Assembly (NCBI RefSeq): GCF_001424165.1
Contig: NZ_LMOJ01000027.1
Span: 101,868 to 165,867, forward strand
From: Massilia sp. Leaf139
GTDB taxonomy: Bacteria; Pseudomonadota; Gammaproteobacteria; Burkholderiales; Burkholderiaceae_D
Length of the DNA stretch: 64,000 nt
Direction: 5' to 3'
Part shown: positions 26,101-34,367 of the stretch, piece by piece
How positions within the stretch are numbered: position 1 is the first letter of the stretch
Layout: each line of letters begins with the position of its first letter
Program-made: the position numbers and the translations under genes
The notes under the pieces: generated by a model
Databases searched by the model: none
What the model was told of the DNA's origin: nothing
The model's input: the letters and a program-made list of their open reading frames with translations, nothing else

Positions 26101-27702
26101 GCGGTCGGCGCAACCGGCATGGTCTACAACAGCGCCAACGTGCTCGACGCCGATCGCCTGATCGTGTCGGGCATGTCGGTAACGGGCGTCAGCGGCGGCG
26201 TCGCCAATGCGTCCGACTACGTGCTCGCGTCGAACAGCGGCCAGGTCGCCGCGCGCATCGACCCGCGTGCGCTGTCGATCGCGGCCGACGCCGCCTCTAA
26301 AGTGTATGGCGAGCGCGATCCGCAACTCGGCTACCGCATCCTGGCCGGCAGCCTGGTCGGCGGCGACAGCCTGAGTGGCCAGGTCGTGCGCAGCGCCGGC
26401 GAAAACGTCGGCAGCTACACGATCGACGCGTCAAGCCTGACCAATCCGAACTACGCCGTGAGCGCCAGCGGCGCCGCGCTGACGGTGACGCCGCGCGCGA
26501 TCACGGTCGCGGCCGACGATGCAAATAAAATCTATGGCGAGCTCGATCCGCAGTTCGGCTACCGCATCCTGGCGGGCAGCCTGGTCGGCGGCGATACGCT
26601 GTCGGGCGCACTTACCCGTGCGGCCGGCGAGAACGTCGGCAGCTATGTGATCGACGCCGCGGCGCTCGCCAACGGCAATTACCTGGTCACGGCCATCAAC
26701 GGCACCCTGACGGTCGCGCCGCGCGCATTGACGGTGGCGGTGAACGACGCCGCCAAACGCTACGGCGACGCCGATCCGCTGCTGGGCTACCGCATCGTGT
26801 CGGGCAGCCTTGTCGGCAACGACGTGCTGGGCGGCGCGCCGCTGCGCGCGCTCGGCGAAGACGCCGGCAGTTATGCCATCGACGGCAGCAGCCTTGCCAA
26901 CGGCAACTACGTCCTGACGGTGACTGACGGTCGCCTGACGATCGCGCAGCGCCCGATCGCGGTCGGCGCCGACGCCGTGTCGAAACTGGCCGGCGCCGCC
27001 GACCCGCAACTCACCTGGCGCCTCACGAACGGCAGCCTGGTCGGCAACGACACCCTGACGGGCGAACTGGCACGCGTGGCCGGCGAAGGCGCCGGCAGCT
27101 ATGCGATCGGCCAGGGCACGCTTGGCAACCGCAACTACGCGATCGGGTTTACGGGCGCAGCGCTGCGCATCGACACGCCGCCGGTCGTGGCCGAGCCGGC
27201 GCCGGTGGTACCAGCGCCGGTGCCAGTGCCGGTGCCGGTGGTGCCGGCGCCGGCGCCGGTTGTCGCCCAGCCGGCGCCCGTCGTCGCGGAAGCGGCGCCG
27301 GTGGCACCGGTGGTGCCGGCACCCCTCCCCGCCATCGTCCCGCCGGTGGCGCCGGCCCCGGTCGTCGAACAGCCGATCGCGGCCACGCCAGCGCCCGTAA
27401 CGCCGGCGCCGGCCCCGGCGCGCGTTGCCGTGGCTGCGCCCTACACCAACATCGTGCCGGAACTGGTGCCGCCGACCGTCGGCGCCCTTTCCTACGTCGC
27501 GGTGGCCGAGCGCGCAGGGGGCGAGAACACAGGCGGCGAGGCCGATGGCCAGTCGCTGGAACGCGCCGCCTCGCATACGCCGACCTCGGGCCGCGACGTC
27601 AAGTTCCTGGACGTGATGGTTGTTTCCGGTGGCATCAACACCGGTATCAGCACCGGTATCAGCACCGGCAACGACGCGGCCCCGGCCGCACCGGCGAACT
27701 GA
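23200..27702 (+). CDS. TpsA: two-partner secretion exoprotein with YDG/MBG repeats
   Basis: The 1500-residue protein is a filamentous-haemagglutinin-type exoprotein. It starts with an extended signal peptide region (MNNTYRLVWNATLGLWQAAP), then a hydrophobic signal core ending ASAFAAP, and the TPS haemagglutination domain (about 50-310) with the NPNGVLFSPGA motif recognised by TpsB. A serine/glycine-rich stretch follows. Four YDG-type repeats (KVYDG/KTYDG near residues 681, 767, 847 and 936) and four MBG-like repeats of about 76 residues (KVYGERDPQLGYRI near 1033; related units near 1108, 1185 and 1263) form the stalk. A Pro/Val/Ala-rich linker (about 1325-1410) and a GI(N/S)TG tail end it. 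A surface adhesin role is likely. Its transporter gene follows 42 bp later. ATG 23200 is used; an ATG five codons upstream is possible. Confidence 0.93.
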   Translation: MNNTYRLVWNATLGLWQAAPETAKGRGKSKSTRALRPLLAGAALSLAASAFAAPVLPTDGNVTAGTGSITQTGNTTTIDQASSKLAIDWQGFSIGQGGTVVFRQPSANAVALNRVLGSDPSVIQGALRANGQVFLLNPNGVLFSPGAQVDTGGLLASTLDMKTGDFLDGRYLLEGASANAVVNQGALRAAHGGSVALVAAQVTNTGSIDAPAGGVALGAASQVLVDLGGPVKLQLQKAAVDTLVENGGAIRADGGTVLLTAKAASELAGSAINQSGTIRAQTLATGERGEILLLGDMRSGTLDVGGTLDASAPVSGDGGFIETSAAHVANSAGLNVSAGAAHGRGGEWLVDPYDYVINAAAATNISNTLNTGTSVTITTQASNPQYGAGASGSGDITVSSAIAKTAGGDAVLTLRADRNVIVGADIGATTGKLGLTLSAGNGAGIYGGVRVNGNLRSNGGDILIGGARGTSNQGIGFAGNLNASEAAVVVEQNKSILSTGGHITINGRSTVGSNNGSYSAVTGGVYIKSGAKILSGAGDLYITGESSAGLKTFGLGFEANAGTNTVVGSATNGGNMLMNGVNSAAGTAAERDQGAIGLVNYGSVERLSFYGPSVASWLVFVNGVPQLSGYTRTPQLNCVNGYLNCGYLVVPGSNNSYLYAGYQSVDMATKAAYVIQSGAGTKVYDGSTLATNLTLSGLGGPAGFTPASLQPAPLFHTTSKNVGTYTRLARDAANPTSLAAGGETYAVGYFNSGSYQITPRTLTPTVANKVYDGTSSAAVTATGVIGTDDVRLQGIGSFGGSVIGQYDNVSVSGIVLDGQDAANYTLGSNTVSGMSGSILRREVTLNASKTYDGSDSLAGVLAIGNLVAGEQLNYSGAHANSAHVDGATHVSGITLLDGANGVAANYILPSLSAASNANRAAIAPRVLGVSAGGLASKTYDGSTAAPLGFQPAFALTGLAAADANATVAVGATGMVYNSANVLDADRLIVSGMSVTGVSGGVANASDYVLASNSGQVAARIDPRALSIAADAASKVYGERDPQLGYRILAGSLVGGDSLSGQVVRSAGENVGSYTIDASSLTNPNYAVSASGAALTVTPRAITVAADDANKIYGELDPQFGYRILAGSLVGGDTLSGALTRAAGENVGSYVIDAAALANGNYLVTAINGTLTVAPRALTVAVNDAAKRYGDADPLLGYRIVSGSLVGNDVLGGAPLRALGEDAGSYAIDGSSLANGNYVLTVTDGRLTIAQRPIAVGADAVSKLAGAADPQLTWRLTNGSLVGNDTLTGELARVAGEGAGSYAIGQGTLGNRNYAIGFTGAALRIDTPPVVAEPAPVVPAPVPVPVPVVPAPAPVVAQPAPVVAEAAPVAPVVPAPLPAIVPPVAPAPVVEQPIAATPAPVTPAPAPARVAVAAPYTNIVPELVPPTVGALSYVAVAERAGGENTGGEADGQSLERAASHTPTSGRDVKFLDVMVVSGGINTGISTGISTGNDAAPAAPAN
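26260..27175 (+). repeat. Tandem MBG-like coding repeats in TpsA
   Basis: Four units of about 225-230 bp each encode an (S/N/A)K-YG-(D)P-LGYRI...GSLVG-D-L-G...G-Y-ID-SL-N-NY pattern. The first two units are the most alike, suggesting recent duplication; the last has lost the YG pair (KLAGAADPQL). Confidence 0.85.
27631..27666 (+). repeat. 12-bp tandem repeat at the TpsA C-terminus
   Basis: Three 12-bp units (GGCATCAACACC, then GGTATCAGCACC twice) encode G-I-(N/S)-T. Units are in frame, so slippage would change length without shifting the frame. Confidence 0.8.
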
Positions 27703-27744
27703 GGCGCCGCGCGCCCTCTTGCTTAACGAATCGAACCGACCGAC

Positions 27745-29391
27745 ATGATGAAGTTTCCCTCCCTCCTCCCGGCCGCCCTGTTGATCCTGGCAGCCTACCC
27801 GGCCGTCGCCCAACAGCTGCCCGACGCCGGCCGCCTGCTGCAGGAAAACACCGCGCCCAAGCTGCAGGCGCCGCGTCCCGCGCCGACGGTCGCCGTCCCC
27901 GCGCCCGCCGCGGCGCCGGCCAGGGGCGGCGTCCAGGTGACGCTGCGCCAGGTCGCCATCGAAGGCAACAGCGCGATCGGCACGGCGGCGCTGCTGGCCG
28001 CGCTCGGCGACGTGATCGACCAGTCCTACGATTTCGCAGGACTCAAGCGGCTGGCGGCGCGCATCACCGCCCACTACCAGGCGGCCGGCTATCCATTCGC
28101 GCGGGCGCTGCTGCCGCAGCAGGATCTCAGCAGCGGCAAGCTGCGCATCCGCGTCGTCGAAGGCCGCTATGGCAAGATCGCCGCCACCGGCGTGGCGCGC
28201 CTGGCCGAGTCGGCGCAGGCCTTCCTGGATCCCCTGGCGCCGGGCGCGCCGATCGAAAGCGGGCAGCTGGAACGGGTGACGCTGATCCTGGACGACCAGC
28301 CGGGCATCAAGACCAGGCCGACGATCCGCCCCGGCGAGACCTTCGGCACCGGCGACCTGCTGGTCGAGGTGACGCGCGAGCAGGCGCAGACCGGCGAACT
28401 GGCGCTCGACAACCACGGCAACCGCCATACCGGCCGCACCCGCGCGCGCGCCGGCGTCGAGTGGAATAGCCCCTTTACCTTCGGCGACCAGATCTCGGTG
28501 CAGGCGCTCGTCACGAACGAAAAGATGTGGTTCGGCGCGCTGGGCTACAGCCTGCCGCTGGGCGCCTCGGGCCTGCGCACACGCGCCGGCCTGACCCACT
28601 CGTATTACACGCTGGCCGGCGACTTCGCCGCGCTGGACGCGACCGGCACCGCCGACATCGCCAGCGCCGGCCTGAGCTACCCGCTGGTGCGCTCGCAGCG
28701 GCGCAACCTGAGCCTGTCGAGCCAGATCGAGCACAAGCGCCTGAACGACCGCCAGGGCGCGCTCGAAGCCGAAGCCGACAAGTCGAGCGTGGTGGTGGGC
28801 GCGGCGCTGAACTTCGATGCGCGCGACGAATTCATCCGCACCGGCGTTACCTTCGGCGCCCTGCGCTGGAGCCTGGGCCGCCTCCATCTGGACGACACCC
28901 TGGCCCTGGCCGACCGCGCCAGCGCACGCAGCGCCGGCCGTTTCCGCAAGCTCAACCTCGATCTCGCGCGCATCCAGGCCTTGAGCGAACGCGTCGACCT
29001 GTACGGGCGCCTGTCGCGCCAGTGGGCCTCGAAGAATCTCGACTCTTCGGAGAAGTTCGGGCTGGGCGGATCGCACGGCGTGCGCGCCTGGCCGAGCGGC
29101 GAAGGCTTCGGCGACGCCGGCACCATCGTGCAGGTGGAGCTGCGCTATACGGCCGGCGACTTCGCGCCCTTCGTGTTCCACGACGCCGGCAAGGTGACGG
29201 TGAACCGTTCCCCATGGAGCGGCGACGCCAACACGCGCAGCCTGTCGGGCAGCGGCGTCGGCCTGCGCTACCATCGCGGCAACTGGTATGCGAACCTGGC
29301 CGCCGCCTGGCGCGGCCGCGGCGGCGCGGTGCAGTCCGATGCGCACGCGGGCTCGCCGCTGGTGCTGGCGGACGTGCAGTACCGGTTTTAA
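27745..29391 (+). CDS. TpsB: ShlB/FhaC/HecB family outer-membrane transporter
   Basis: The 548-residue outer-membrane protein has a Sec signal peptide (MMKFPSLLPAALLILAAYPAVAQ), a Pro/Ala linker, a POTRA_2 domain near residues 65-145 (LRQVAIEGNSAIGTAALLAAL and LSSGKLRIRVVEGRYGKI), a second POTRA-like stretch with TRPTIRPGETFGTGDLLVEV, and a C-terminal ShlB beta-barrel ending in the aromatic LADVQYRF. It exports and folds the TpsA protein encoded just upstream; a 42-bp gap and shared strand indicate an operon. The barrel motif GGSHGVRAWPSGEG near 435 corresponds to the conserved loop L6 (VRGY-like) of the Omp85/TpsB family, here VRAW. The start could be either of the first two Met codons. Confidence 0.93.
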   Translation: MMKFPSLLPAALLILAAYPAVAQQLPDAGRLLQENTAPKLQAPRPAPTVAVPAPAAAPARGGVQVTLRQVAIEGNSAIGTAALLAALGDVIDQSYDFAGLKRLAARITAHYQAAGYPFARALLPQQDLSSGKLRIRVVEGRYGKIAATGVARLAESAQAFLDPLAPGAPIESGQLERVTLILDDQPGIKTRPTIRPGETFGTGDLLVEVTREQAQTGELALDNHGNRHTGRTRARAGVEWNSPFTFGDQISVQALVTNEKMWFGALGYSLPLGASGLRTRAGLTHSYYTLAGDFAALDATGTADIASAGLSYPLVRSQRRNLSLSSQIEHKRLNDRQGALEAEADKSSVVVGAALNFDARDEFIRTGVTFGALRWSLGRLHLDDTLALADRASARSAGRFRKLNLDLARIQALSERVDLYGRLSRQWASKNLDSSEKFGLGGSHGVRAWPSGEGFGDAGTIVQVELRYTAGDFAPFVFHDAGKVTVNRSPWSGDANTRSLSGSGVGLRYHRGNWYANLAAAWRGRGGAVQSDAHAGSPLVLADVQYRF

Positions 29392-29416
29392 AAACGCGCC
29401 GCGTGGTGGCGGCGTG

Positions 29417-29490
29417 TGAACGCGTGGGCTCGGGGAGCCCACCCTACGAACAGAGATATGCGTAGGGTGGAGTCCCGACCCACGCGTTCG
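29417..29490. repeat. Dispersed inverted intergenic element, copy R4
   Basis: The left short unit (29417-29448) runs TGAACGCGTGGGCTC to CCCACCCTACG; the right unit (29461-29490) runs CGTAGGGTGGAGTC to CCCACGCGTTCG. The spacer is 12 bp. It lies between convergent tpsB and the PhoX-like gene. Confidence 0.88.
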
Positions 29491-29514
29491 GAGCATGAAT
29501 GACCAGCGCCTTTA

Positions 29515-31500
29515 TCACCCCTTCGCCAGCTTCGTCTGGCTCAACTCCGCCGTTAGATAGCCGACCGCCGCCCCGAACTTGTCCTTGTAGTTCGCCCGCA
29601 CCAGCGGATCGAGCGTGCCCTTGACGACGTTGTGGATGCCGCCCCAGTCGCCCGCGTGCTGGAAGTTACTCATGATGTAAGTCCAGCCATTCAGTTCGTC
29701 GACCGCATGCAAGCCGGTCGATTCGCCGCCGGCCGGAATCGACATCACGCGCGAGAGCACCTTGGTGTCGACGTTGTACGCCCACAGGAAGTTGTTCACG
29801 TGCTGGCCGCTGTCCTCGCCGATGAACAGGGTGCGCATCTTTTCCGAGAATTTCAGGTTGTCCGGATTGCCGATGCGGTCGGGATTGGCCGTGTTGCCGA
29901 GCGCGTCGGCGGCGATGTCCTCGCCCGTGAGCAGCGCCTTCAGGTCGGCCGGCATCCATTCGCTGTTGATGGCCGCACCCAGCGTATCCTTCTGGCCGCC
30001 CGTCAGTTTTAGCGCCATCACCGCGCCCGCATTCAGCGCCTTCGGGATCGAGACGCCGTTGCCGGCCACGTTCAGCGCATTCCCCGCCACCATCGAGCTC
30101 TGGCAGTTCTGCAGCGCCGAATAGGCGATCTTGTCCTTCGCGTTGACGGTCGTTCCTTCCATCTTCGTAAAACCCATCGAGGCGCCGACCAGCGCGGCGT
30201 AGCGGTGGGTCTCGAGGAAGGCGGCCGCCTTGTCCATGCCGGGTTTCAGCTTGATCCACTCGATGGCGCCGTTGGCGGCGACCTTCGTAAAAGTCGGATC
30301 CTGCGGATCGCTCGTGCGCACCTCCATGATGTCGGTCGGCCTCAAGCTGACGGCCAGCGCGCGGATCTCGGCGCTGGTGGCGGCACCGAGCTTGATCCAG
30401 GTGAGCGGCGCCGCGGCGGCGTTCGGGTCGAGCGAGAAGCCGGCGCCGACCTTGGCCACGTATAGGGCGCCGCTCGACAGATCCTTTTCCTTGTCGGCCA
30501 CGAAGACGAAGTAGCCGCTGTTGGTGGCGTCGTCGCCCATCAGCACCGTGCGCTGATCCGGCATCACCTGCACCAATTCGTGCGAGATGCGGCCCATGCA
30601 GTAGTGCTTCTTGATCGAGGCCGTGCCGTCCGGGTTGACCGTCACTTCCGGCAGGTGGCCGTAGTGGTAAGGGTTGGCCGTGGTCTCGCTGCCGTACAGG
30701 TTTTTACTGAAGGCCTTGAACTGGGCGTCGCTGGCGGCCGTAAAGGCGTTCGGTTCGTATTCCTCGCTCGACAGGTGGGTGCCCCAGGGCGACAGGCTGG
30801 CGCCGCAGGTGATCCACAGGCCCTCCACGCCCGAGGTGTCGACGTTATGGTATTTCACGAGGGTGAGCTTGCCGGTAGCCTGGTCCTGGTCGAGCGTGAG
30901 CACGCCGATCGGTGACGGCAGGCGCCCGTACATGCCGGTCTTGCCGTCCTGGGCGAAGGTGGTGTATTCGAACTGCACCACGGCGAACACGGGTTTGCCC
31001 TTCACGCCGGGCACGCTGGCGTTCGGCACCGTCAGCAGCGAGGTGCCGTCGGGCGCGTCGGAAAAGAACTGGCGCTCCTTGCCCGGCACGGTGGTGTCGA
31101 CGATCGGCTGGTTGCGGATGTCGTAGTAGCCGCCGGCCAGGATGGTGCCGCCGCTGCCGTTGGCGACGCGGTCGCCGGTGATGAAGAAGGGCTGGTAGGC
31201 CAGCTTGAAATCCAGCTTGCTGCTGTCGCTGAAGTTGACCGTCATGGTCGAGCCGACCGTGTTGGTGGCCATCGCGGCGGCATTCGCCAGCGTCGGCGCG
31301 GCCATCGAGCTGAAGGCGACCGAACCGAGCGTGGCGACCGGCGCGACCGGCGCGGTGGCGTTCGGCAGGGCATCGTTGTCGTTGCCGCCGCCGCAGGCGG
31401 TCAGCAGCGAGGCGCCGGCCGCGCCGGCGATCGGCAGCATCGGGGCGGCGCCCAGCATGCGCAGCAGGCGGCGGCGGGACAGTTCGGGGGTCGGGTGCAT
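29515..31500 (-). CDS. PhoX-like (DUF839) Tat-exported lipoprotein
   Basis: The 661-residue protein carries a twin-arginine signal (SRRRLLRMLGAAPMLPIAGA) that ends in a lipobox-like LTAC followed by GGGND, so it is probably a Tat-exported lipoprotein. The mature part matches the DUF839/PhoX beta-propeller family: GVEGLWITCGASLSPWGTHLSSEEYEPN near residue 220, MGRISHELVQVMPDQRTVLMGDD near 305, and FIGEDSGQHVNNFLWAY near 575, the last probably contributing metal ligands. PhoX enzymes are calcium/iron-dependent alkaline phosphatases, but many DUF839 proteins are untested, so phosphatase activity is inferred. No Pho box was recognised upstream. It is divergent to the MerR gene. Confidence 0.87.
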   Translation of the reverse strand: MHPTPELSRRRLLRMLGAAPMLPIAGAAGASLLTACGGGNDNDALPNATAPVAPVATLGSVAFSSMAAPTLANAAAMATNTVGSTMTVNFSDSSKLDFKLAYQPFFITGDRVANGSGGTILAGGYYDIRNQPIVDTTVPGKERQFFSDAPDGTSLLTVPNASVPGVKGKPVFAVVQFEYTTFAQDGKTGMYGRLPSPIGVLTLDQDQATGKLTLVKYHNVDTSGVEGLWITCGASLSPWGTHLSSEEYEPNAFTAASDAQFKAFSKNLYGSETTANPYHYGHLPEVTVNPDGTASIKKHYCMGRISHELVQVMPDQRTVLMGDDATNSGYFVFVADKEKDLSSGALYVAKVGAGFSLDPNAAAAPLTWIKLGAATSAEIRALAVSLRPTDIMEVRTSDPQDPTFTKVAANGAIEWIKLKPGMDKAAAFLETHRYAALVGASMGFTKMEGTTVNAKDKIAYSALQNCQSSMVAGNALNVAGNGVSIPKALNAGAVMALKLTGGQKDTLGAAINSEWMPADLKALLTGEDIAADALGNTANPDRIGNPDNLKFSEKMRTLFIGEDSGQHVNNFLWAYNVDTKVLSRVMSIPAGGESTGLHAVDELNGWTYIMSNFQHAGDWGGIHNVVKGTLDPLVRANYKDKFGAAVGYLTAELSQTKLAKG

Positions 31501-31596
31501 GCAAGTCTCTCCAGGTCAGGGTGGTGCACGGCGGTTGCCGTTCATGGAGGCGCAGCATAGGGGACGCGTGTTTCAGCTTGATGACGACGGCTCCCC

Positions 31597-31638
31597 TTGC
31601 ATTCATACACCAATGCTGTTTTAATGCACTGTATGAAT
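31597..31638 (+). promoter_or_regulatory. Promoter and 9-bp inverted repeat at the MerR gene
   Basis: TTGCAT (31597-31602), a 17-bp spacer and TTTAAT (31620-31625) form a good sigma-70 promoter whose start point would fall near 31632, at the ATG (31633). A perfect inverted repeat ATTCATACA (31601-31609) and TGTATGAAT (31630-31638), arms 20 bp apart, brackets the spacer; the right arm covers the start codon. This is a plausible autoregulatory operator. Confidence 0.65.
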
Positions 31639-32064
31639 ACGCCGATAACCCACACTCTGAGCGAGCTTTGTCTTCTCGCCGACCTGCCCGCGCGCACGGT
31701 GCGCTACTACGTGCAGATCGGCCTGGTCGACCGGCCCGAGGGAGAGACCCGCGCCGCGCGCTATGGCGCGCGCCACCTGGAACAGCTCCTGTTGATCAAG
31801 AAGTGGACGGCCGCCGGCCTTTCGCTCGATCGCATCCGCGAGCTGCTGCACGGCGCCGAAGCGGCGCCGCCGCCGCGTCCGCGCCAGCCGGGATCGGTCG
31901 AGGTCTGCAGCCACATCCTGATCGCCGACGGCATCGAGCTCGTGATCGAACCGGGCCGCGCCGGCCTGTCGCCCGAACGGCTGCGCCAATTCCTGGCGGG
32001 CGCCCTCGCCCTCCACGCACAGATCACCGAAGCAGGCCAACCCACCGAAGGAGACTCCGCATGA
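31633..32064 (+). CDS. MerR family transcriptional regulator
   Basis: The 143-residue protein has an N-terminal MerR winged helix: TLSELCLLADLPARTVRYYV followed by GLVDRPEGETRAARYGARHL and a helix IKKWTAAGLSLDRIRELLHG. The dimerisation coil is short, and the last 60 residues form a small module (VCSHILIADGIELVIEPGRAG) with one cysteine that I cannot assign to a known ligand. Its stop overlaps the ATG of the VIT/vWA gene (ATGA), so the two are coupled. ATG 31633 sits inside the putative operator; in-frame starts upstream lie within the promoter. The likely target is its own operon. Confidence 0.88.
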   Translation: MNTPITHTLSELCLLADLPARTVRYYVQIGLVDRPEGETRAARYGARHLEQLLLIKKWTAAGLSLDRIRELLHGAEAAPPPRPRQPGSVEVCSHILIADGIELVIEPGRAGLSPERLRQFLAGALALHAQITEAGQPTEGDSA

Positions 32065-34367
32065 CCGAAGCGACCCACGCACGACTCACCTCCCGCAACG
32101 GCGGGCAAGCCGTGTTCGACGGCATGCGCGTGGACGGGCGCGTGCACGGCATGCTGCTCGATATCACGGCGACGCAGACCTTCCGCAATCCGGGCAGCGC
32201 GCACATCGAACTGGTCTACAGCTTCCCGCTGCCGGCCGATGCCGTCCTGCTGGCGATGACGGTGCGCCTGGGCGAACGGCGTCTCACCGGCACGGTGGTC
32301 GAGAAGATCCTGGCCGCCGGGCGCTACGAGGACAGCCTGGCCGAAGGCGACAGCGCCGTGATGCTGGAGAAGACCCACGACGGCAGCTACTGCCTGAACA
32401 TCGGCAACCTGGCGCCGGGCGAGACCGGCGAGATCGTCCTGCGCTATGCCCAGACGCTGGCTTTTGCCGGCGACGGCCTGCGCATATGCGTGCCGACCGT
32501 GATCGCGCCGCGCTACGGCGATCCGCAGGTTGACGCCGGTCTCGCGCCGCACCAGGCGCCGGAACCCGACCTGTGCGCCGAGTATCCGTTCGGCCTGATC
32601 CTGGAACTGGCGCCTGCGTTTGCCGGCGCCGCCATCGCTTCGCCCAGCCACCGCATCGGTGTGCGCGCCCATGCCGGCGGCGTGACCGTGCGCCTGGCCG
32701 GCGCCGCCGCGCTGGATCGCGATTTCCTCCTCACGCTGGAGGGACTGGCGCATGACTCGACGGCGACCGCGGCGCCCGATCCGCTCACGCCGGGACAGAC
32801 GGCGGTGCTGGCCGGATTCCGGCCGCGCATGGCGCGGCTTGATGCGAAACCGGTGCGCGCCAGGATCCTGGTCGACTGCTCCGGCTCGATGGCCGGCGAC
32901 AGCATCGGCGCCGCGCGCAAGGCGCTGCAAGCCATCGTCAAAGGGTTCGACACGGACGACCGCTTTTCGCTGTCGCGCTTCGGCGATACGGTCGAGCACC
33001 GCAGCCATGCACTGTGGAAGAGCACCGACGTCACGCGCCTGAGCGCCAGCCGCTGGATCGGCGACCTGCAGGCCGACCTGGGCGGCACCGAGATGGCGGC
33101 TGCCCTCGTCTCCACCATGGCGCTCGATCCGGCCGCGGGCGGCGACGTGCTGCTGGTCACCGACGGCCAGATCCACGCCATCGATGCCGTGATCGACGCG
33201 GCGCGCGCATCGAAATGCCGGCTCTTCATCGTCGCCATCGGCAGCAGTCCGGCCGAGGGCCACCTGCGCCGGCTGGCGCGGGCGACCCGCGGCGCGATCG
33301 ATTTCGTCGCGCCCGGCGAAGGCGTGGCGGCGGCGGTCGGGCGCATGTTCGCGCGCCTGCGCTCGCCGCGCATGGACGCCCTGCGCCTGGCCTGGGCCAG
33401 CGGGCGCACGGCCACCTGGACAGGATTGCCGGATACCGTGTTCGCGGACGATACGGTGCACGCGGCCGCGCTGGCCGACGGCGAAATAGAGGACGACGAA
33501 CTGCGCCTGTACGGCCGCGACGCCCTCGGGCGCGAACACGAGATCGGCCGCGCGGCGGTAACGGCGAAACAGGACGACGGCGCCCTCGCCCGCCTGGCCG
33601 TGCACGCACGCCTGCACGGCGACGATGCGCCCGGCATCGCCGAACACCGCCGCCTCGCCTGCGCCTACAGCCTGGTCACGGAGCACACCAGTTTTCTCCT
33701 GACGCTGGAGCGCGCAGCCGGCGAGAAGGCGCTGCAGATGCCGCAGCTGCGCCACGTCGGACAGATGCTGCCGGCCGGCTGGGCCGGCGCCGGCTCGGTA
33801 CACGCGGGTGACGGCCTGGGCATGCGTCAACCGGCCGTCTGGCGGCGCGAAGCGGCCAGCGACGCGATCCTCGCCGCCATGCGCGCGACGGACAACGACT
33901 TGCCGGCTTTCCTCAGGCGCTCCGACGATGGCGAACGCGCGCCGAAACGCTCGCTCGCGCAATTGATGGCCGGTCTCTGGCACCACGAAACGGAAAGCGT
34001 TTATCTGACGCCGCTGGTCTTGCAGCAGATGCTGAGCTCCACGCCGCATGCGCTCTGGGATCGCAGCTACGACGACCTGCTGGCCGCGAAGATCGATCCA
34101 GCCCTGGTGGCCTGGCTACGCGACACCTTCGGCGGCACGCACCCCGAGGACGAGGTGGTCGCCAGCTTCCTGCACTGCATGGCGCAGGCGGCGCTGACTT
34201 TCGCGAACCGCATCGGCCTGGCGCGGCGCGTCTCTCTGCCCGCTCAAGCCGACGCCGCCCTCGCTGCGCGCATCGCGGACGCGCTGGCCGGCATGACGGC
34301 GGATGCCTGGCCTGCCCTGCCGCCAGCGCCGGACACACAGGACGAGGCAGCGCGCGCAGCCGCATGA
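32061..34367 (+). CDS. VIT and von Willebrand factor A domain protein
   Basis: The 768-residue protein has an N-terminal VIT domain (about 1-135: VDGRVHGMLLDITATQTFRN, FPLPADAVLLAMTVRLGERR, KTHDGSYCLNIGNLAPGETG) and a vWA domain at about 265-440 with an intact MIDAS: VDCSGSMAGDS near 273, the threonine in LGGTEMA near 342, and the aspartate in VTDGQ near 370. The C-terminal 300 residues are mostly helical with no domain I can name. There is no signal peptide, membrane segment or sorting motif, so it should be cytosolic, unlike sortase-target VIT/vWA proteins. It is coupled to the MerR gene by a 4-bp overlap. The partner bound by the vWA domain is unknown; vWA proteins often work with AAA+ ATPases but none is adjacent. 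Confidence 0.88.
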   Translation: MTEATHARLTSRNGGQAVFDGMRVDGRVHGMLLDITATQTFRNPGSAHIELVYSFPLPADAVLLAMTVRLGERRLTGTVVEKILAAGRYEDSLAEGDSAVMLEKTHDGSYCLNIGNLAPGETGEIVLRYAQTLAFAGDGLRICVPTVIAPRYGDPQVDAGLAPHQAPEPDLCAEYPFGLILELAPAFAGAAIASPSHRIGVRAHAGGVTVRLAGAAALDRDFLLTLEGLAHDSTATAAPDPLTPGQTAVLAGFRPRMARLDAKPVRARILVDCSGSMAGDSIGAARKALQAIVKGFDTDDRFSLSRFGDTVEHRSHALWKSTDVTRLSASRWIGDLQADLGGTEMAAALVSTMALDPAAGGDVLLVTDGQIHAIDAVIDAARASKCRLFIVAIGSSPAEGHLRRLARATRGAIDFVAPGEGVAAAVGRMFARLRSPRMDALRLAWASGRTATWTGLPDTVFADDTVHAAALADGEIEDDELRLYGRDALGREHEIGRAAVTAKQDDGALARLAVHARLHGDDAPGIAEHRRLACAYSLVTEHTSFLLTLERAAGEKALQMPQLRHVGQMLPAGWAGAGSVHAGDGLGMRQPAVWRREAASDAILAAMRATDNDLPAFLRRSDDGERAPKRSLAQLMAGLWHHETESVYLTPLVLQQMLSSTPHALWDRSYDDLLAAKIDPALVAWLRDTFGGTHPEDEVVASFLHCMAQAALTFANRIGLARRVSLPAQADAALAARIADALAGMTADAWPALPPAPDTQDEAARAAA

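Noticed and set aside
23152..26325. Open minus-strand frame of about 1057 codons, and another of 1021 codons at 26431-29496
   Set aside because: Both are antisense to the TpsA/TpsB pair, which has signal peptides and clear domains; the antisense products are low-complexity Gly/Ala/Arg-rich.
26260..27175. CRISPR-like regular repeats
   Set aside because: These are in-frame protein-coding repeats of about 228 bp in TpsA; no short repeats with unique spacers occur anywhere in the window.
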